Shown here piece by piece: positions 63,411 to 64,000 of a DNA stretch of 64,000 nt (position 1 is the stretch's first letter; each line of letters starts with the position of its first letter). Under the pieces are notes generated by a model. The model was given only the letters and a program-made list of their open reading frames with translations. It made no database searches and was not told where the DNA came from. The translations under genes and the position numbers were made by a program. This DNA is from Duganella lactea (GTDB lineage: Bacteria; Pseudomonadota; Gammaproteobacteria; Burkholderiales; Burkholderiaceae_D), in assembly GCF_009857505.1 (NCBI RefSeq), contig NZ_WWCP01000001.1, positions 248,001 through 312,000 on the forward strand, written 5' to 3'.

Positions 63411-64000
63411 TTACCAGCCAATGGTGGTGCCATCGTAGGCGCGGTACACCGCTTGCTCGGACGTAGGGAGCGCCGCCAGCGTCGCGCGGATGCCGCTGGC
63501 GCTTTGTTCCACCGTGATGTCGGCGCCGGCGCCGCCCATGTCGGTCTGCACCCAGCCCGGATGGAAGGCGACGCAGGTGACGCCCTGCTTGCCATGCACC
63601 AGCGCCGTGTCGATCAGCACCGAATTGAGCGCGGCCTTGCTGGCGCGGTACAGCGAGCCTTGCGGCGATTGGCGCTCGCTCAAGGACCCCATGCGCGACG
63701 ACAGCACCGCCAGCTTGCCCTGCGCCGCGCCCACCAGCGGCGCGAGGATCGGCAGCAGGCGCATGGCCGCCAGCACATTGGTGTGCATGACCGAGTTGAA
63801 ATCGGCCTCGGTCGGGAAGCCATCGTGACGCGGGCCATACACACCGGCGTTGAGGATGGCGACATCCAGCTCTTCGCCATCCATCTTCCAGCCGATGCCG
63901 GCCACCGCTTCGACGTTGTTCACATCCAGCTTGTGTGGCTCGGCGCCCAACGCCGCCAGCGCGTCGCAGTCTTCCTGCTTGCGCGCTGTGGCGATCACGC
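63411..64000 (-). CDS. SDR-family oxidoreductase (5' end beyond window)
   Basis: At least 196 residues of a short-chain dehydrogenase: second strand [32 protein letters not shown] with the catalytic Ser, and YRASKAALN with the catalytic Tyr and Lys. The glycine-rich cofactor loop and the start lie past base 64000. A GTG at 63998 would leave out the nucleotide-binding strand and is not the true start. It is in line with the acyl-CoA dehydrogenase. Confidence 0.88.
   Translation of the reverse strand, partial: VIATARKQEDCDALAALGAEPHKLDVNNVEAVAGIGWKMDGEELDVAILNAGVYGPRHDGFPTEADFNSVMHTNVLAAMRLLPILAPLVGAAQGKLAVLSSRMGSLSERQSPQGSLYRASKAALNSVLIDTALVHGKQGVTCVAFHPGWVQTDMGGAGADITVEQSASGIRATLAALPTSEQAVYRAYDGTTIGW

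Overview
This is a GC-rich, gene-dense chromosomal window with short intergenic gaps. It carries a cbb3 oxidase cluster under an FNR-type regulator, the yraN/lpoA/dolP/rsmI neighbourhood, lipB-lipA and a leucine-degradation (liu) cluster. Together these suggest a betaproteobacterium, most likely Oxalobacteraceae (Massilia/Duganella/Janthinobacterium type); this is inferred from gene content and protein style, not from a search. I see no prophage, insertion sequence, CRISPR array or rRNA operon.

Layout. 1-2927: 5' part of a hybrid histidine kinase running off the left edge. 3113-15677: a micro-oxic respiration block with fnr facing a long minus-strand series, aer-like chemoreceptor > hemN > TauE/SafE protein > ccoI > ccoS, then ccoN-O-Q-P-G and a FixH-like gene. 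Two FNR boxes with identical promoter geometry (15664-15677 and 9040-9053) drive the two halves. 15870-25537: housekeeping and small genes (DUF808, LysE exporter, FecR/DUF6600 protein, ybeD, LysR regulator, lipB-lipA, ung, thioesterase, exported truncated globin, DUF3034 protein, TlpA-like thioredoxin). 25534-30170: the yraLMNOP-type envelope cluster (dolP, diaA/gmhA, yraN, lpoA, rsmI) and a TonB-like anchor protein. 30207-32453: tRNA-Pro(TGG) with promoter and terminator, then a LytS/LytR-type two-component pair.

32484-43598 is one tightly packed minus-strand array: ychJ > liuB > liuC > bioA > bioF > bioD > bioB > liuD > ghrA-like > liuE(mvaB). The biotin operon sits inside the leucine pathway, next to the biotin-dependent subunit it serves, and LiuR-like palindromes lie inside the upstream ychJ coding sequence. 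43767-56929 is a cell-wall recycling and beta-lactam block: GntR/UTRA regulator, murQ, AmpG-like permease, DigH-like glycan hydrolase, BadF-type sugar kinase, AmiD-like amidase, class C beta-lactamase, a BlaR1-like sensor with an altered active-site lysine and a tandem dyad in front of it, an aldo-keto reductase, dacB (PBP4) and a fused SpmAB protein. 57024-62156: yihY, an orphan ncRNA-like transcription unit, a small unknown gene, an arsR-arsC-arsB operon, a signal-peptidase-like gene whose nucleophile position is alanine, and a flavin reductase. 62268-64000: acyl-CoA dehydrogenase and a truncated SDR.

The most unusual items are: (1) two copies of a 38-39 bp perfect hairpin element that differ by a compensatory base pair and an inverted loop; (2) a palindromic repeat inserted in frame in the TauE/SafE gene; (3) the intergenic transcription unit at 57941-58237; (4) the BlaR1-like sensor with STFN in place of STFK, no BlaI beside it and two operator-like dyads; (5) the signal-peptidase-like protein without a serine at the usual nucleophile position; and (6) the liu/bio merger.
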